Position numbers and translations under genes: made by a program. A stretch of DNA of 64,000 bases from Peromyscus leucopus. Its lineage: Eukaryota; Chordata; Mammalia; Rodentia; Cricetidae. The DNA lies in the NCBI RefSeq assembly GCF_004664715.2, contig NC_051084.1:63725334-63789333 (forward strand). The letters are read 5' to 3'. This document shows positions 23,537-35,536 of the stretch, in pieces. The notes under the pieces were generated by a model. The model was not told the DNA's origin. It searched no databases and worked only from the letters and a program-made list of their open reading frames with translations. Numbering within the stretch: the first letter of the stretch is position 1; the number at the start of each line of letters is the position of its first letter.

Positions 23537-26119
23537 GAGAAATCAAAGGAATAAGGGATAAATCAAAGGATAAATAAAAATCAAGGAAAGAGGAATATTG
23601 AGTTAGAGGACTTTGTTCATAGCACCTAAGTTTTGAATTCTCTTTGTCTTAAAGTAAGCAAATTCAAAGAATTAGAATTAATAAACAATTTCTGATGATG
23701 TACATCACCCTCAGTCTGTGAATGGAATTTGAGAAGAATGGTTCATTTGGAATATCTTGAGTTTGAAGTGGTTGTGGGATAGCTACTGGTTATATCCAGC
23801 CTGCAATCAAACCCTTCAGTTTGACAACTCATTTTTAAAGAAAAGTGAATAAGGATTATATTCAAGTTTGACAGAAACTGAAATACTATTATGTAATTTA
23901 GTATATATGGCAGTTTACAGGAAAATATATTTTATAAATTCTCAACACCAATGGTTCAGTGCAAGTGTACTAAAGAGTTGTTAGTGTGGTGTATTGAACA
24001 ATGCATGCCAGTTAACACTGACATCACATAAAAGTTAGTGCACATAATGCCAGTAATATCATGTGAACAAATCATCCCAAAGATATTACATATTTTGGAG
24101 GGATGCTTATATATTCAAAGTAAATTATTGTAGAAAGTGAATGAAGCATTCCATGTACCCATAAGAAAATAGGTTTTTTTTTTTCATGGTTTATTCACTC
24201 TGTAAAGTTAAAAGTAACTGGTCATTTCACATTTATTTAAAGGTGCCAGGTTGTATTATGCTTAATTATATACATGGAAAGTAAAAAACTATTTGAGAGT
24301 CTTCTATTAATATAAATGTTTTTTTTTTCAATTTTGAAGAGTGCAAATGAAAAGAGGGTTGAAAAAAAAGGAGGAGGATAGAAGAGAAGTGCCAAATGTG
24401 TGTTGCTCACATACATCTCAGATTTAGGATTGTAAAATTTTCAGTATTTAAAGCTCAGTTCCCTGTGTTCCTTTGGCACTTCAGTCTCTTGTGAGAACAG
24501 AAAGAGCCAATGGCTGCTCAGAACAAAGACTCTTGAGTCACTCTGGTAAAGGTGAGTCAGATGATCTTCTTTGAAGTAGAGCATGTTCATGGAGCCTCAA
24601 TAAAGCTGTCCCGAATAGAAATCTCAAGGAGAAAATGAGATAAAGCAACTCTGAAGTGTTGTAAGTTCTCCAAGGTGAATTAGGATTCCCATGCTATGTT
24701 ATTCATGGTTACATTTACTGATTTTTTTTTCAATGTATTAATGAACAGTGAGGCCACGTGGCAGTTAGAGCTGAAATCTTCCTACTAACAATGACCAGAA
24801 TAACATGCAATAATACTACACATACAAACTTTTTTTTTTTTTTTTACAAAAGGAAATTACCCAAGTAATATGAATTGACACATGTAGGGACAATATAAAA
24901 AAATAGATTTCTCAGAGAAATAGACTTTGCATAAATTTAAATCATTGATATTTTTATAATAGCAGACATACCCTGAAGATTATTTAAGCAAACACATTCA
25001 TGACTAACACGTTTTCAAATTAGCTATAGTACAAATGAATATTTGATGAAAATGTGTTTTTGAATACTAAGGAAGTATATAAAATTTTTGAGGAAAATTC
25101 ATTGTCACAGCTCAAGGTAGATCCACAGTTACAACATAAATTCCAGTATCATAATTTCAATTCATCTATTCTATTTTCTTCATAATCATAGGACCATTAA
25201 CAGACAGTTGGAATTTCACATTTTCCTAAATTATTATTTTGATGCAATTCTCAATAGAAGATTGTACTTGCAAATCCAGGAATATTTTCAACAAATTATC
25301 AGCGTCTGGGAATTTATACTTCATTTCTGCAGAAGTAAATAGAGATGGAGCATAAATCCTCCAAACCTCCTCCTGTAGGCAATACTATTATAATGCCTGC
25401 CATCTCAAAGACTCAGAATGAGCACAGTTAGTGATTCTGCAGGTGAATCTTCGTCTATTTATATTATCCTCAATGTCCTCTTACTCGGTTGTGCTCCTTA
25501 TTTGATATTCCAATTTGAATAATAGTCACGTTTTAATGTCTGATGCTCCTGAGCAGCCCCAATGTCTCAACCCCAGTCGGTGCTAACTGCTCTCACCCTG
25601 AATTGATTCTCAGAGACATCAGTGTGTGCAGGAGCATGAATAATCTCCTTGCTTCTCCAGTCAATGCCTCTGCATCCTCGCGGTCTGGCAATAACACCCA
25701 CAATTTGAGTAGTGATGGGCTAGCTGTGAACTATAAAATAGCATATGCATGACCTTCTGTTGAAAAAATAAAAATAGGAAAAAATTAATATTAATAGAGT
25801 GATCTGTTTTCCCAAGAAGAAAACACTTAAACACTTCCCTACTTTGCTCTTGCTTTTATCTAGTGACAGAAGACTAAACTTAGCCATCAAAACGGCCAGT
25901 TATCAGCAGGGTTAGACCCTGAGATGAATAAAGGGGAATCTGTTATCTTTGTCAGAAAAGTAGGCAAAACTGCTAGGAAGTGAGTGAGGTACTTTGATCT
26001 GTTACAACCAGGACTGGCCACACTGAAACTTTACCTGTATCACCCACTGTCACAGCTTAGTTCTTCATCACGTCTGTCACTAAAGCAGTCCCTACTTGAC
26101 CTATCTGTCATCAAACGTT

Positions 26120-26360
26120 TTACTTTCCTAACCTGCTCCATTTTGCTGCTAGTGAGGTATCATGGTGATTCATCACCAATCTCTTCACACCCTTGTAGGC
26201 TTGGAGGTGGCTCCCCATTAGCAAGAGAAACAAGTGTAAGCTTCTTAGCTTGCTAAGAAAGTGTCTCCTTTATTTGGTCTTAATTTGCTTTCCCAAGATT
26301 ATGTCTAACGTATTGTTTTCATGCTTCACTGTCTCCTCCCAGCACTCATCTTGTGCTTTA
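26120..26360 (-). mobile_element. Possible L2 LINE remnant
   Basis: 'ggtggctccccattagc..agtgtaagcttcttagct..ttatttggtctt' weakly follows the minus-strand L2 3' region ('aatggctccccattgc..aaactccttagca..'). Very diverged. Confidence 0.3.
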
Positions 26361-27075
26361 TTGCTCGCAGTAATATGAACCCCTCATTCTTACATACTCA
26401 TGTTCATGATGTTAAGTGTGCTCTTTCCTAAGCCAGTATCAGTAACTGTACAATCACATACCAAGACTGGGTACAAATGAAGCCTCCTCTTCACTTCCCC
26501 CAGAAAAACCATGGGTTTGATTGCCAGGTAACACTGTAATATGTGTATCAAGGACTGTACAGGGGTCTCGTGTCTTTTATCAACAAAATTTGAGGTATAA
26601 TATTCATATTTTATTATCTGAAGAACTTCTTTATCCCACGACCTCTTAAACTTTGTTGATAACACATTACTATACAAATACTTTTCCTGTATGGCATATT
26701 GAGACTTTGCAAATAACAAAACTACTCTGGTGTGCTGATGACTTTAGGGCTAACATAGTTAAAATAGAGTGTTGAACCATGTGTGAGGGTAAAGTAATAA
26801 ATACTTATTCAAAGACTTTCTATCAAAATTCTTGTACTAAATTGAAACATACCAATTATGCTAATAATTATAATTACTTTTTAATAACAATGAAAAGAAC
26901 AAAGAGTTTGAAATTTTATGTCATACTTGTTAGTAATCCTAAAGAAGATTAATTATTTACTTGGTGTTATACTTCAAAAGATTAGAATGTTTTAATGTTT
27001 CAGTAAATACAATGGGGTTACATGGTAAGAAATTGCCAACTTTCCACCTTATCTACTTTTAGACAGAGAAAGGTA

Positions 27076-27155
27076 TTCCTTGTGGAAGAGAGTCTCACCT
27101 TAGATACTCCAAGTTCTTCCTTGTGGAAGAGTCTCACCTTAGATACTCCAACTGG
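27076..27155. repeat. Local tandem duplication, period 41 bp
   Basis: Two adjacent copies beginning 'ttccttgtggaagag' and containing 'tctcaccttagatactcca' (27076-27116 and 27117-27155). They differ mainly by a 2-bp AG indel, so the event is fairly recent. Confidence 0.9.
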
Positions 27156-29953
27156 GTCTTGTATGTAAGAACTATTCTCTATAGATTTGATGATTATTAA
27201 GAGTATTTATTGATGGTGTCAATCAGATGTAGTATGATAGGATGAAGTGATGAAGATGCATAGTGACGATGATCTCAGTGATGGCTCGCTGAAACTCACA
27301 AACAATACACATGATTTAAATTTACTCCATTTGTGCTAAAAAAAAATACAGCAAAACAAGCTCATGACAACTTGCACTCCATGAACTAATTCACTGTTAG
27401 TAATTCACTGTTGTTAGTATGTAATTTTATACCAAAAGAATTAAAATTAATGTGAAGCTCTACAGCTTCCATTCTGAATGCCTATTCTAACTGTATGGAA
27501 GTTCATTCATTGCATTACACAGATTTGAGTCTGGCTAATTTTGGTAGATGAGGTTTTTATTTATCTACAAGATTTTTTAAATAATGAAGTTTATAAAATT
27601 AAAACAAAACTGTAATAAGTATGGAAATTAACGGCTAGACGATGCATTGGTATTGATGAAGCATCTACTGTGGGCTTTATTTTTGATGGAGGAATATAAG
27701 GACAAGTGAGGTGTAGTGTTTAGTTTTGAAAAGCTATAGTTAGCTCTTATGCAAGACAGACATCAGCATATTTGGAAAGACATTTAAGAGACTGGCTACC
27801 CAAAAATATAGTGGATGATTTATTATATTTTTAGACTTCACCTACCTCTAAGACCTTATGAAGTCTCCTGTTTTTATCTATATGTCGGTGAGTTGATTTC
27901 TTCTGTAGTCTAAACCACTCACTGAAAGAGAATTCTGAAGAGTTTATGAACATATAACAAAATTGTAAATAAAAGATTATTTAGTCACACACCGAAAGAG
28001 AAAAACACACATGTATCAATTACACATCAGAGAACGTGAGATAATATGTGACATTTTGGCTTCTGGAAAGGTCTCTAAACTTAAATAGTGGATGCAAACA
28101 TTCCATTAATGTGGGGTGAAGGTTCATTCCTTGGTTATCTTGAATTATAAGAAGTTACAAAAAAAAAAACCACGTAGGTGTTAAAGAACAATTGTACATA
28201 TAACCACTATTCTTTATTGAAATGATTTTTAATGTTATTACTAGACATTTTCTATGATGATATCATTTTCTGGCATTAAAAGTTGTGTCTTTTCCATTAT
28301 AGGATTCAGCTTTATGTAAGGCTACAAATGATTAAAACTAACTTAGTTGATGAAGCTATATTTCTGCAAGCTATGTGTAGCTAGAGGATGCAAGAAAATT
28401 GTTTTAACATTCATATTGTAAGAATTGACTTAAGTTTGGCTTGTCTTTATTTTTCATGTAGTATAAAATACACCAAAAAGATTTTTCTTTAATTTGAAAA
28501 ATGTGCCATAAACCATTATTTGTACTGAACTACCTGAGAGACAGACCTCCTGTCTTATATGTTATCAGTGTTTAAATTTCCATCTGGTAAATCAAGTCTG
28601 TAACCAAATATTTAATAGAAACATGAATTATTGGAAGGTAAACAGATTTGAAAAGAATTTATTTTCTTTTCTCTCTGTTCTAATTCAAATTACATATTTG
28701 AAATTGGAAATTGTTTTAATGTGCTGGAAGCCGAAAGCTCTCATGACTTTTATTCAGATATAAACTATAAATCTTGCAATCAGGTATTTTTTTTTGAATA
28801 TAGCATATTTGCTTAGAAATAGATTGTTTTGTCATCCAATGAAAGAATACGTGCATTTCCAATTTAAAGCTTTTAGAATTCACTGCAATGCTCACATTCC
28901 TATTTTATCTTAAAGAAAATTATATGTTTAAAAAAATAAAAGAAGTTTGACAGGTAGGGAAAGATAACATTTAAAAATCTGTCTATACAATTCACCAAAT
29001 TTTGATTCTAATTATTTTATAAGGCATATAGTGCTTATAAAAACTATGATGAATTAATATTGTGTGCTAGCCAAGAATTTTTAAGAGCTAGATGAGTACC
29101 AATGAAACATATGAGGGAGAGTGAAAGCTACCGACATGAGAAAGAAAACAGAGCTGGCCAGTCTCTGCCTAAGCGCTTCCCGCTCCTGTGTGATGAGTTA
29201 CTTTACTGGGTCACTTTATGTTTCAGTACATTCTTTGAGATGAAGGAAGGGACAAAGCTATCGAATAGTGAAAATGTGGTTTAGTTGTATAAGAATTGTA
29301 CCAAAAGAAGCATTTCCTATGTAATCAGGAAGACTTTTATTTCTACTGCCATTGGTAAAATTTTTATATGACAATTTCTTAATGTCTTTCAGGAAAAAAC
29401 AAACAAAACAAAACATGAATTTGTTCCTTTCTAACTAGAGAATAAGCTGAGAACTGTATAGCCTTTCCTTTAAAGTTCTGATGAAAATATCCAGGAATGC
29501 ACAGGCAGAATATATTTTATATTTGTCTTTTATAATTGTTTAAGTTACACTATCTGTGTCACAATGTGATATAAGGTGGAAAGCCCCCCCCCAAAAAAAA
29601 AAACAACCAACAATACAATTAAAAATAATAAAATCCAAAGTTGCTACATGTGAGGCCATCACAGTCATACTGTGGATTTCAGCATCAGTGCCAAGTGATT
29701 AATGAAACCACACTGATTTCGTGCTGACTCTCAGTTTGCAGAAGATGCATTAGCCACATTAAACATGCGTGCACTTGCAATTCTACCTGGAGTGATGTTT
29801 CCTACAAAAGTTAAATTTACAGCAACATAATAACCAATTCTTACAATTTCAAGATGTGAAATAAATCTGAGCTATCAGTGCCATTTAAGAGAAAAATCTA
29901 TTTCAAATCACAGATGAAGATACATCACTCTAACAGTAAATGGCTTGCTTTTA

Positions 29954-29955
<2 letters not shown>
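27156..29955. other. Repeat-poor unique AT-rich DNA
   Basis: No transposon or gene recognised in 2.8 kb. Only short A or T runs. Confidence 0.5.

Positions 29956-29987
<32 letters not shown>
29956..29987. repeat. (TG)n microsatellite
   Basis: About 16 TG units. Confidence 0.95.
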
Positions 29988-29990
<3 letters not shown>

Positions 29991-32880
29991 GTATGTACAC
30001 ATGGAGAATGCAGAACACAAGAAACATTGGTTAAGTTTCCAAATTGGACAATATTATGATGAGTTGATTCCTATTGGCTAGGAGCTATAGTATATCACAG
30101 CCAAACTGGAAGCTGACAGTTTATTTTTCTAAAAAAAAAAAAAATCAAAATTAGCTGAAGTAACAGACACACAGGCATATATTAGACCTCGAACAAAGAT
30201 AATAAGCAAATGCATGTACACACAATCCAAAGACAGAGATGAAGTTTAGGCCTTTCCCTTTTAGTCTGTTAAAAGCAAACACTGTACGTTTCAAGGTTAG
30301 GAGGATATCTGCACAGACAGTCTAATTATTAGTTCACTTTATCTCTGCTGGCTCAATGTGGTTCTCAGCTTTTTAATCACTTCTCTACTGGCACAGCTAG
30401 TGTGCCTACAAGTTGTCTAGAATTTTAATATTGCTAAATTTAGTAATGCAAGTTGTGATTAAATTGCAAAAACTTGTTTAATGCAAAACCTGATTGAAGA
30501 GAATACATGCTTATTTAAGGAAAATGTACAACTTTGCAAAAATTATATAGCTCTATATATAGCTTCACATTTAACAGCTTTACCAACCTGCAAAAAAGTT
30601 GGTTCTTGTAGAGAACTGCCAGGCTATGTAGTCTGAAATCTGGAGTCGTAATACCAGAGAGCTGTCAGTCAGCCATCCATCCATCTAATTGGCTTCTTAC
30701 CATCTTTCCATCATGTTTTTTTTATAACTGGTCGCCTCTGGCTAAAATGCAAATCATGAGGAAGAGCCGTCTAGAAAAAGCTGCTGCTTTCTTAATTATC
30801 TGTCAGAGTATGGACCAGTGGACCCAGGGCCGCACTGTAGAGTTATGCTAAGCAGCAAGGCATCATGGGAATTGGAGTGACAGCTCATTTTCCTCCTGTG
30901 TTTTCTGTGTTCGAATGACAATGCAGAAATATGGGTTTTCCCACACTTTCTCTGAACACCTGGGCTATTGCTCAGGGGAGCACAAAGCCAAAACTGTCAC
31001 ATTTCCAGACATGGTCTTATTGCTGTCACTATGACAGGATTGTTGACAAATGCCAGCAGTCATCGCGGCATCTTGGGAAATGTCTGCCATGATTGTGTCA
31101 ACAGCCTGACAGAAATTGTTAATGTTTAAACTTCTTCCACTGACAGAATCCTGTCTTGCTGACAACATTTGTCATATGAAACTCAATCTTTGTCAAAGTT
31201 GCTTAAAAATTAACACTTTCTCAATTTCCTTCTTTTCCCAGTTTACTGCCTAGCAGTGCAAAATTTTAGCAGTATGATTTCAGCAAGGTAATAGAACACA
31301 GTAACTTGGGTCCACATGCCACCTAAATCTTTCAAGTGTTATAGCTCATGGACATTCTGTCCTTTTGACCTTTTCTACCAGAGTAATTAGGCATCTACAC
31401 ACGTATAAAATGTGTATCTACAGCTAAGATATGCAGACCTATATAATATATGTATGCCTTAGGATTCAAACTTGTTAATTATTCATGATATATAAAGTAT
31501 TACTAAATATACAATGAGAAAATTTAATTAAGCTTTCCAATTTTTACTTGTATAAAAATCACTTGCAAGTTTATAGATATACATTAAACAACTTCTTGAA
31601 TTAAATATTTTAAATAATACCTTGCTAATGTGATATTTGATCTATAACATTAACCTGATAGGTTGAAGAGACATTTTTTTTGCATGAATGCAAGAATTTA
31701 AAATACTTAACATGTTATTTTATCAGAGTAGAATATTGTGACAACAGTAATAATTTCTTCATGCTGGCATATCTGTTAGGAAATATTTATGTAAGCATTA
31801 TAAAATCAATGAGTTCTTAACAAAGAATCATCATTCTTAACATCTACAGGTTGCACATCTGACCAAATATTTCTCTCTACATACATTGCTTAGAGTACTT
31901 TGAGGTAAATAAGTCACCTCTGCCTCTGTGTAGATAGACATGTGTTCTTCTACATGATGTTACATTTCTCAGGAATGATATAAAAAGAGGAACTGGTTAG
32001 AAGAATTACAGTGTCCATCTGTCCCTGACAAAACAATCCTTGTGAAACTAAGAGTGACAGTTGTTAATAATAGTATAACTATTACTAATTTTAATATTAT
32101 TAGATAGTGTGTAACAGTGCATAAATATAGGGTACAGTTGCATTAGTCGGAGCATTATCACAAATACTGTATTATTAAAATAGAAGTCTCCTAAAATGGA
32201 TGTGTCTAGTAGTGTAATTTATCCAAATTGCTGCCAAATATGATTTCTAATATTTCACAGTCACTTAACACACCAAGTACTGCCTATTTCAATGACACAT
32301 ATAGATTTTTATTTGTCATTAGTACATTACATTATTTTATGTACATTTTATATCCAAACACTATGAATACTTCCAATAGAAGATGGTAAGGTTACAAACA
32401 TGAAGTTGGCAAAATTATGATGCAATAAATCAAATAATAAATATTTAGATATGTCTTCCATATCTGCATAATTCTGCCATCATGACAAATCAATCATTGT
32501 TAAAATGAGCATGGTTGTGCTGTGATAAGATGTTGTGTATAGACAGGCAGTAATCTGGTATGATCTGAAGGCTATAGCTTGTCAGTTCAGACCATGACCT
32601 AAGTAACTAGTCTCTGATTTTGTATTTTCCCCCTAGTCCTCCACATTAGCTGTTTGATACTTAGGCCACTTAGGACATATCACTTCATCACTCAGTTATT
32701 TCTCAAAATAATATTAAAAACTCTATAAATCCCTCATGTCATAAGTGACAGTTGGAAGCCATGACCCTAAATGTTCCAGATTATGAGAAATAAAACTATG
32801 ATTCTTATATGGGTCTGTCATAATACAAAGCTTTCTATTATTAAAATTTGATGTTTCTTGTAATTCCTATTGAATCATTT
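29988..32880. other. Repeat-poor unique DNA around a candidate enhancer
   Basis: No transposon or gene recognised. It holds the TGACAG/CTGTCA cluster described separately. Confidence 0.5.
30662..31146. promoter_or_regulatory. Candidate distal enhancer: cluster of TGACAG/CTGTCA sites
   Basis: Eight TGACAG or CTGTCA hexamers fall in 485 bp, at 30662, 30800, 30878, 30994, 31023, 31032, 31107 and 31141. About 0.24 would be expected by chance counting both strands. TGACAG is the core recognised by TALE homeodomain factors (MEIS/PREP/TGIF). The site at 30800 directly abuts TAATTA, a homeodomain core, and an exact octamer ATGCAAAT (POU factors) lies at 30747-30754. The sequence is unique, less AT-rich than its flanks and in the middle of a 10-kb transposon-poor block. 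Enhancer function is inference. Confidence 0.4.
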
Positions 32881-33055
32881 TTAGCAATAATTTTATTTAT
32901 TTAGAATTTCATGCAATATATTTTGAATATTTTTACCTCTCCTCCCCATCTCCTTTCATTGCCAACTTCTCCATCCTTCCATGAGCTCTACTGAATCTGC
33001 AGCATGTAGAAGACAGATCCTAGAACTCCCCTGCATTCATAATCCCTTATTATTC
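32881..33055 (-). mobile_element. Possible old L1 3'UTR fragment
   Basis: 'ttttatttatttagaatttcatgcaatatattttgaat..tctcctccccatctcctttcattgccaacttctcc' resembles the reverse complement of an old rodent L1 or HAL1 3'UTR, like the left part of 16676-17485. Confidence 0.4.
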
Positions 33056-33061
33056 ATGACA

Positions 33062-33105
33062 TTGCACACACACACATACACATACACATACACACACGCA
33101 TATAT
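33062..33105. repeat. (CA)n/(CATA)n microsatellite
   Basis: Short imperfect CA and CATA units. Confidence 0.85.
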
Positions 33106-33391
33106 ACTGATAGAAATATATTTCTATATGTTTGCATACATGTATAATTTATCCCATTTTAAGAAAAAATTAAACTAATACAATAGCTTTACTCTGTTTC
33201 TTACTTTATCAGAATTCAGGATTTATCCAGGCCCTGTTTTAATGACGTTGTACACTTGGTACCTTCCACTGCCATGGTATGGGCAGTATAACATCACTTT
33301 CTACTGATCACAGATACAGCCAGAATTTGTAAGAAATATTTCAATAACAACTCTCCCCACACCATTTTGCCAGAATTAGACAAGATGCCTC

Positions 33392-33920
33392 TGCTGTGTG
33401 ATGTTCTGTATGTCCTGTGGGAGCCTGTTCTCGGGTTCCTTGTGGCTTTGACAGCAGGTCGGCATAGAAGATGATTAGGACCACAGGCCTGAGTGCAGGT
33501 GTCTGAGATGGTCTGCACTTGGCTGTGCTGTGGGATGGTCTGTATAGCAAATGTGTTGCTCTGATTGGTTAGTTCATAAAACGCTGATTGGTCCGTGGCT
33601 AGGAAGGAAGTATAGGTGGGACTAACAGAGAGGAGAAAAGAAAGAACAGGAAGGCAGAAGGAGTCACTGCCAACCACCGCCAGGACAAGCCACATGTGAA
33701 GATGCCCGGTAAGCCATGAGCCACGTGGCAAGGCATAGATTTATAGAAACAGGTTAATTTAAGCTATAAGAATAGTTAGTAAGAAGCCTGCCACGGCCAT
33801 ATAGTTTATAAAGCAAAATAAGTCTCTGTGTTTACTTGGTGGGGTGTGAGCGGCTGTGGGGCTGGCGGGTGACAAAGATTTGTCCTGACTGTGGGCAAGG
33901 AAGGAAAACTCTAGCTACAC
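33392..33920 (+). mobile_element. ERV LTR (ERVK-like), solo
   Basis: Sense start 'tgctgtgtgatg' and end 'ctagctacaca' fit TG..CA termini. Inside are 'tgttgctctgattggtta', 'aagtataggtgggac', 'ggttaatttaagctataagaatagttag' and 'aagtctctgtgtttacttgg'. The same landmarks appear in the same order, on the other strand, in the LTR at 35066-35477. No internal gag/pol sequence adjoins, so it looks solo. I found no exact 6-bp duplication. The extra segment at 33392-33528 has no counterpart in the second copy. The 145-aa minus frame across it is not a gene. Confidence 0.7.
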
Positions 33921-34223
33921 ACCTCTAGATGTTTTTCTCTGAAATTTCAATATAGCATTCTATTAAAATCCACAGCTATGCATCTATTTCATATTAGCTT
34001 AAATGGCATAGGGAATTCATAGAAGCATGAACCTTGACTGTAGATAATGCAGTAATACACTAAGAAGGCAAAAAGGGTTTTAAAAGTATCGTGGAAGATT
34101 TTTACTTGGGTACATGTGGTTAAGTTCAAATGCAGTCTAGGTACACAAGTGTCCATTCAGAATACATGAACTATAATGTTAACCTCACTTTCATGATTTG
34201 TTGCATGTTTTAAACTGATGTTC
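33921..34223. other. Unique sequence
   Basis: Nothing recognised. It ends at the left target-site copy of the retrocopy. Confidence 0.5.
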
Positions 34224-34240
34224 AAGAAATCTAACATCTC

Positions 34241-34717
34241 ATAAATGGGGTTTTATTTCATATGAGTACCTATCTATTTCCTGACATCAAGATATAAAAA
34301 GTTTTAAAATATTGACAGGGATAGAGACATGGCCAAGACTTCAACACAAGTTCATTCCCTGAACCAAGATCTGGTTTTGGATGACTTCCAGTAATTCTTG
34401 CAACAAGAAGCTCCAACAGTCTAACCTTCTTGAGAACCAAAATGCACATACATATACCCAGAGGAAGACAGAAAACCCCATTTATGTAAACAATTTGGTT
34501 AAGACTTTAGATATCACAGTTGTTTTCAATTTCAAGGAAGAAAACTTGTTTTAAGTCTTTTTCATTGTAGATTTGAAGTAAATACCATGTTCACCAATGA
34601 CTGATGTGAAGATCCCATTGTGGCTTCCATTTTGCAACATGTGAGAAAGATATTGAAGTGTGGGATATGTGTGGCAAATTTAATTAGTAAAGTTTATTTT
34701 GTGGTCCTTAAAAAAAA
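34241..34717 (+). pseudogene. Retrocopy of an unidentified transcript, with poly-A and target-site duplication
   Basis: A 477-bp insert ends in an A(9) run (34710-34718) and is flanked by direct copies of 'agaaatctaacatctc' at 34225-34240 and 34718-34733, the hallmark of L1-mediated retroposition. It matches no SINE or LINE I know. Translated on the plus strand it holds three open stretches that continue each other across frameshifts: from ATG at 34332 to about 34391, then about 34392-34540, then a frame up to the A-run interrupted once by TGA near 34602. This suggests a decayed coding fragment with at least two frameshifts and a stop. An AGTAAA motif lies about 20 bp before the A-run. A non-coding or 3'UTR source is also possible. 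I cannot name the parent gene. Confidence 0.75.
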
Positions 34718-34733
34718 AGAAATCTAACATCTC

Positions 34734-35065
34734 TTGGTTATTTTTGCTGTTTCCTAATTAGGGAGGTTTAATAATTAGTCTCCTATCATTCCCTTCTAAA
34801 AATTAGTCTTCAGTGATAGTACTCCATACTTGTCAACATTGATAGTAAATTTAACCTTTTGTTAGTGCCCATCAAATCTTTTTAGAAAATGTTTACTTTT
34901 GTCTCATTGTTCATTCAAGGGAAAGTATAAATATTCTCCTTCCTAGCATATTTGTGATCTATGTTTTATAAAGGCGTCCTTTCATTTGCTCTTGATTACG
35001 TAGAATCATGAAATATAAGTTATTTGTACACCAAATAAAATTTTATGCATAGAATGAAAAAAAAA
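34734..35065. other. Unique sequence
   Basis: AT-rich, nothing recognised. Ends in a short A run at the LTR border. Confidence 0.5.
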
Positions 35066-35477
35066 TGTGTAGCCGGAAGTTTCTCCTATCCTGCCCAGCC
35101 CTGGGGTCAAGACAAATCTCTCCCACTGGAGTCCCACAGCCATTTGGTCACAAGTAAATACATAGAGGCTTATATTATTTACAAACTTTATGGCCTATGG
35201 GTCAGGCTTCTTGTTAGTTAGTTCTTATACCTTAACTCAACACATTCCCATTAATCTATATGTTGCCACTTGGCCATGGCATTACCAGGCTGCTGGCCTT
35301 TTGTTGATCCTTGGGCAGTGGGGTGGCAACTCCCTGCCACTTGCCTTTCTTCTCCTGTCTCTTCAGTCCAGATGTCCCACCTAATAATATTCTGCCTTGC
35401 TATTGGCCAAACAGCTTTATTTATCAACCAATCAGAGCAACACATATTCACAGCATACAGAAAGACATCCCACAGCA
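35066..35477 (-). mobile_element. ERV LTR (ERVK-like), solo, inverted relative to 33392-33920
   Basis: Read on the minus strand it begins 'tgctgtgggatg', then 'tgttgctctgattggttgat', 'aataaagctgtttggccaat', 'ggcaacatatagattaatggg', 'aagcctctatgtatttacttg' and ends 'ggctacaca'. Ends are TG..CA and both flanks are A runs, so a 6-bp duplication AAAAAA is possible but uninformative. No internal retroviral sequence is attached. Frames on both strands are artefacts. Confidence 0.75.
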
Positions 35478-35483
35478 AAAAAA

Positions 35484-35514
<31 letters not shown>

Positions 35515-35536
35515 AATAAAAAAAAGAAGAAGTAAA
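35478..35536. repeat. (AAAT)n microsatellite
   Basis: About ten AAAT units and an A-rich tail directly beside the LTR border. Confidence 0.95.

Larger units (their letters stand above)
22544..27075. other. Repeat-poor unique AT-rich DNA
   Basis: Apart from a (TC)n(AC)n tract at 23474-23536 and a possible L2 remnant at 26120-26360, I recognise no transposon and no gene in 4.5 kb. Open frames are 90-109 aa at most and featureless. Confidence 0.5.

Noticed and set aside
27076..27155. Possible CRISPR-like repeat
   Set aside because: Only two directly adjacent copies with no spacers, in a mammalian genome.
33294..33731. 145-aa minus-strand frame
   Set aside because: It lies antisense in a solo LTR and shows no retroviral or cellular domain.
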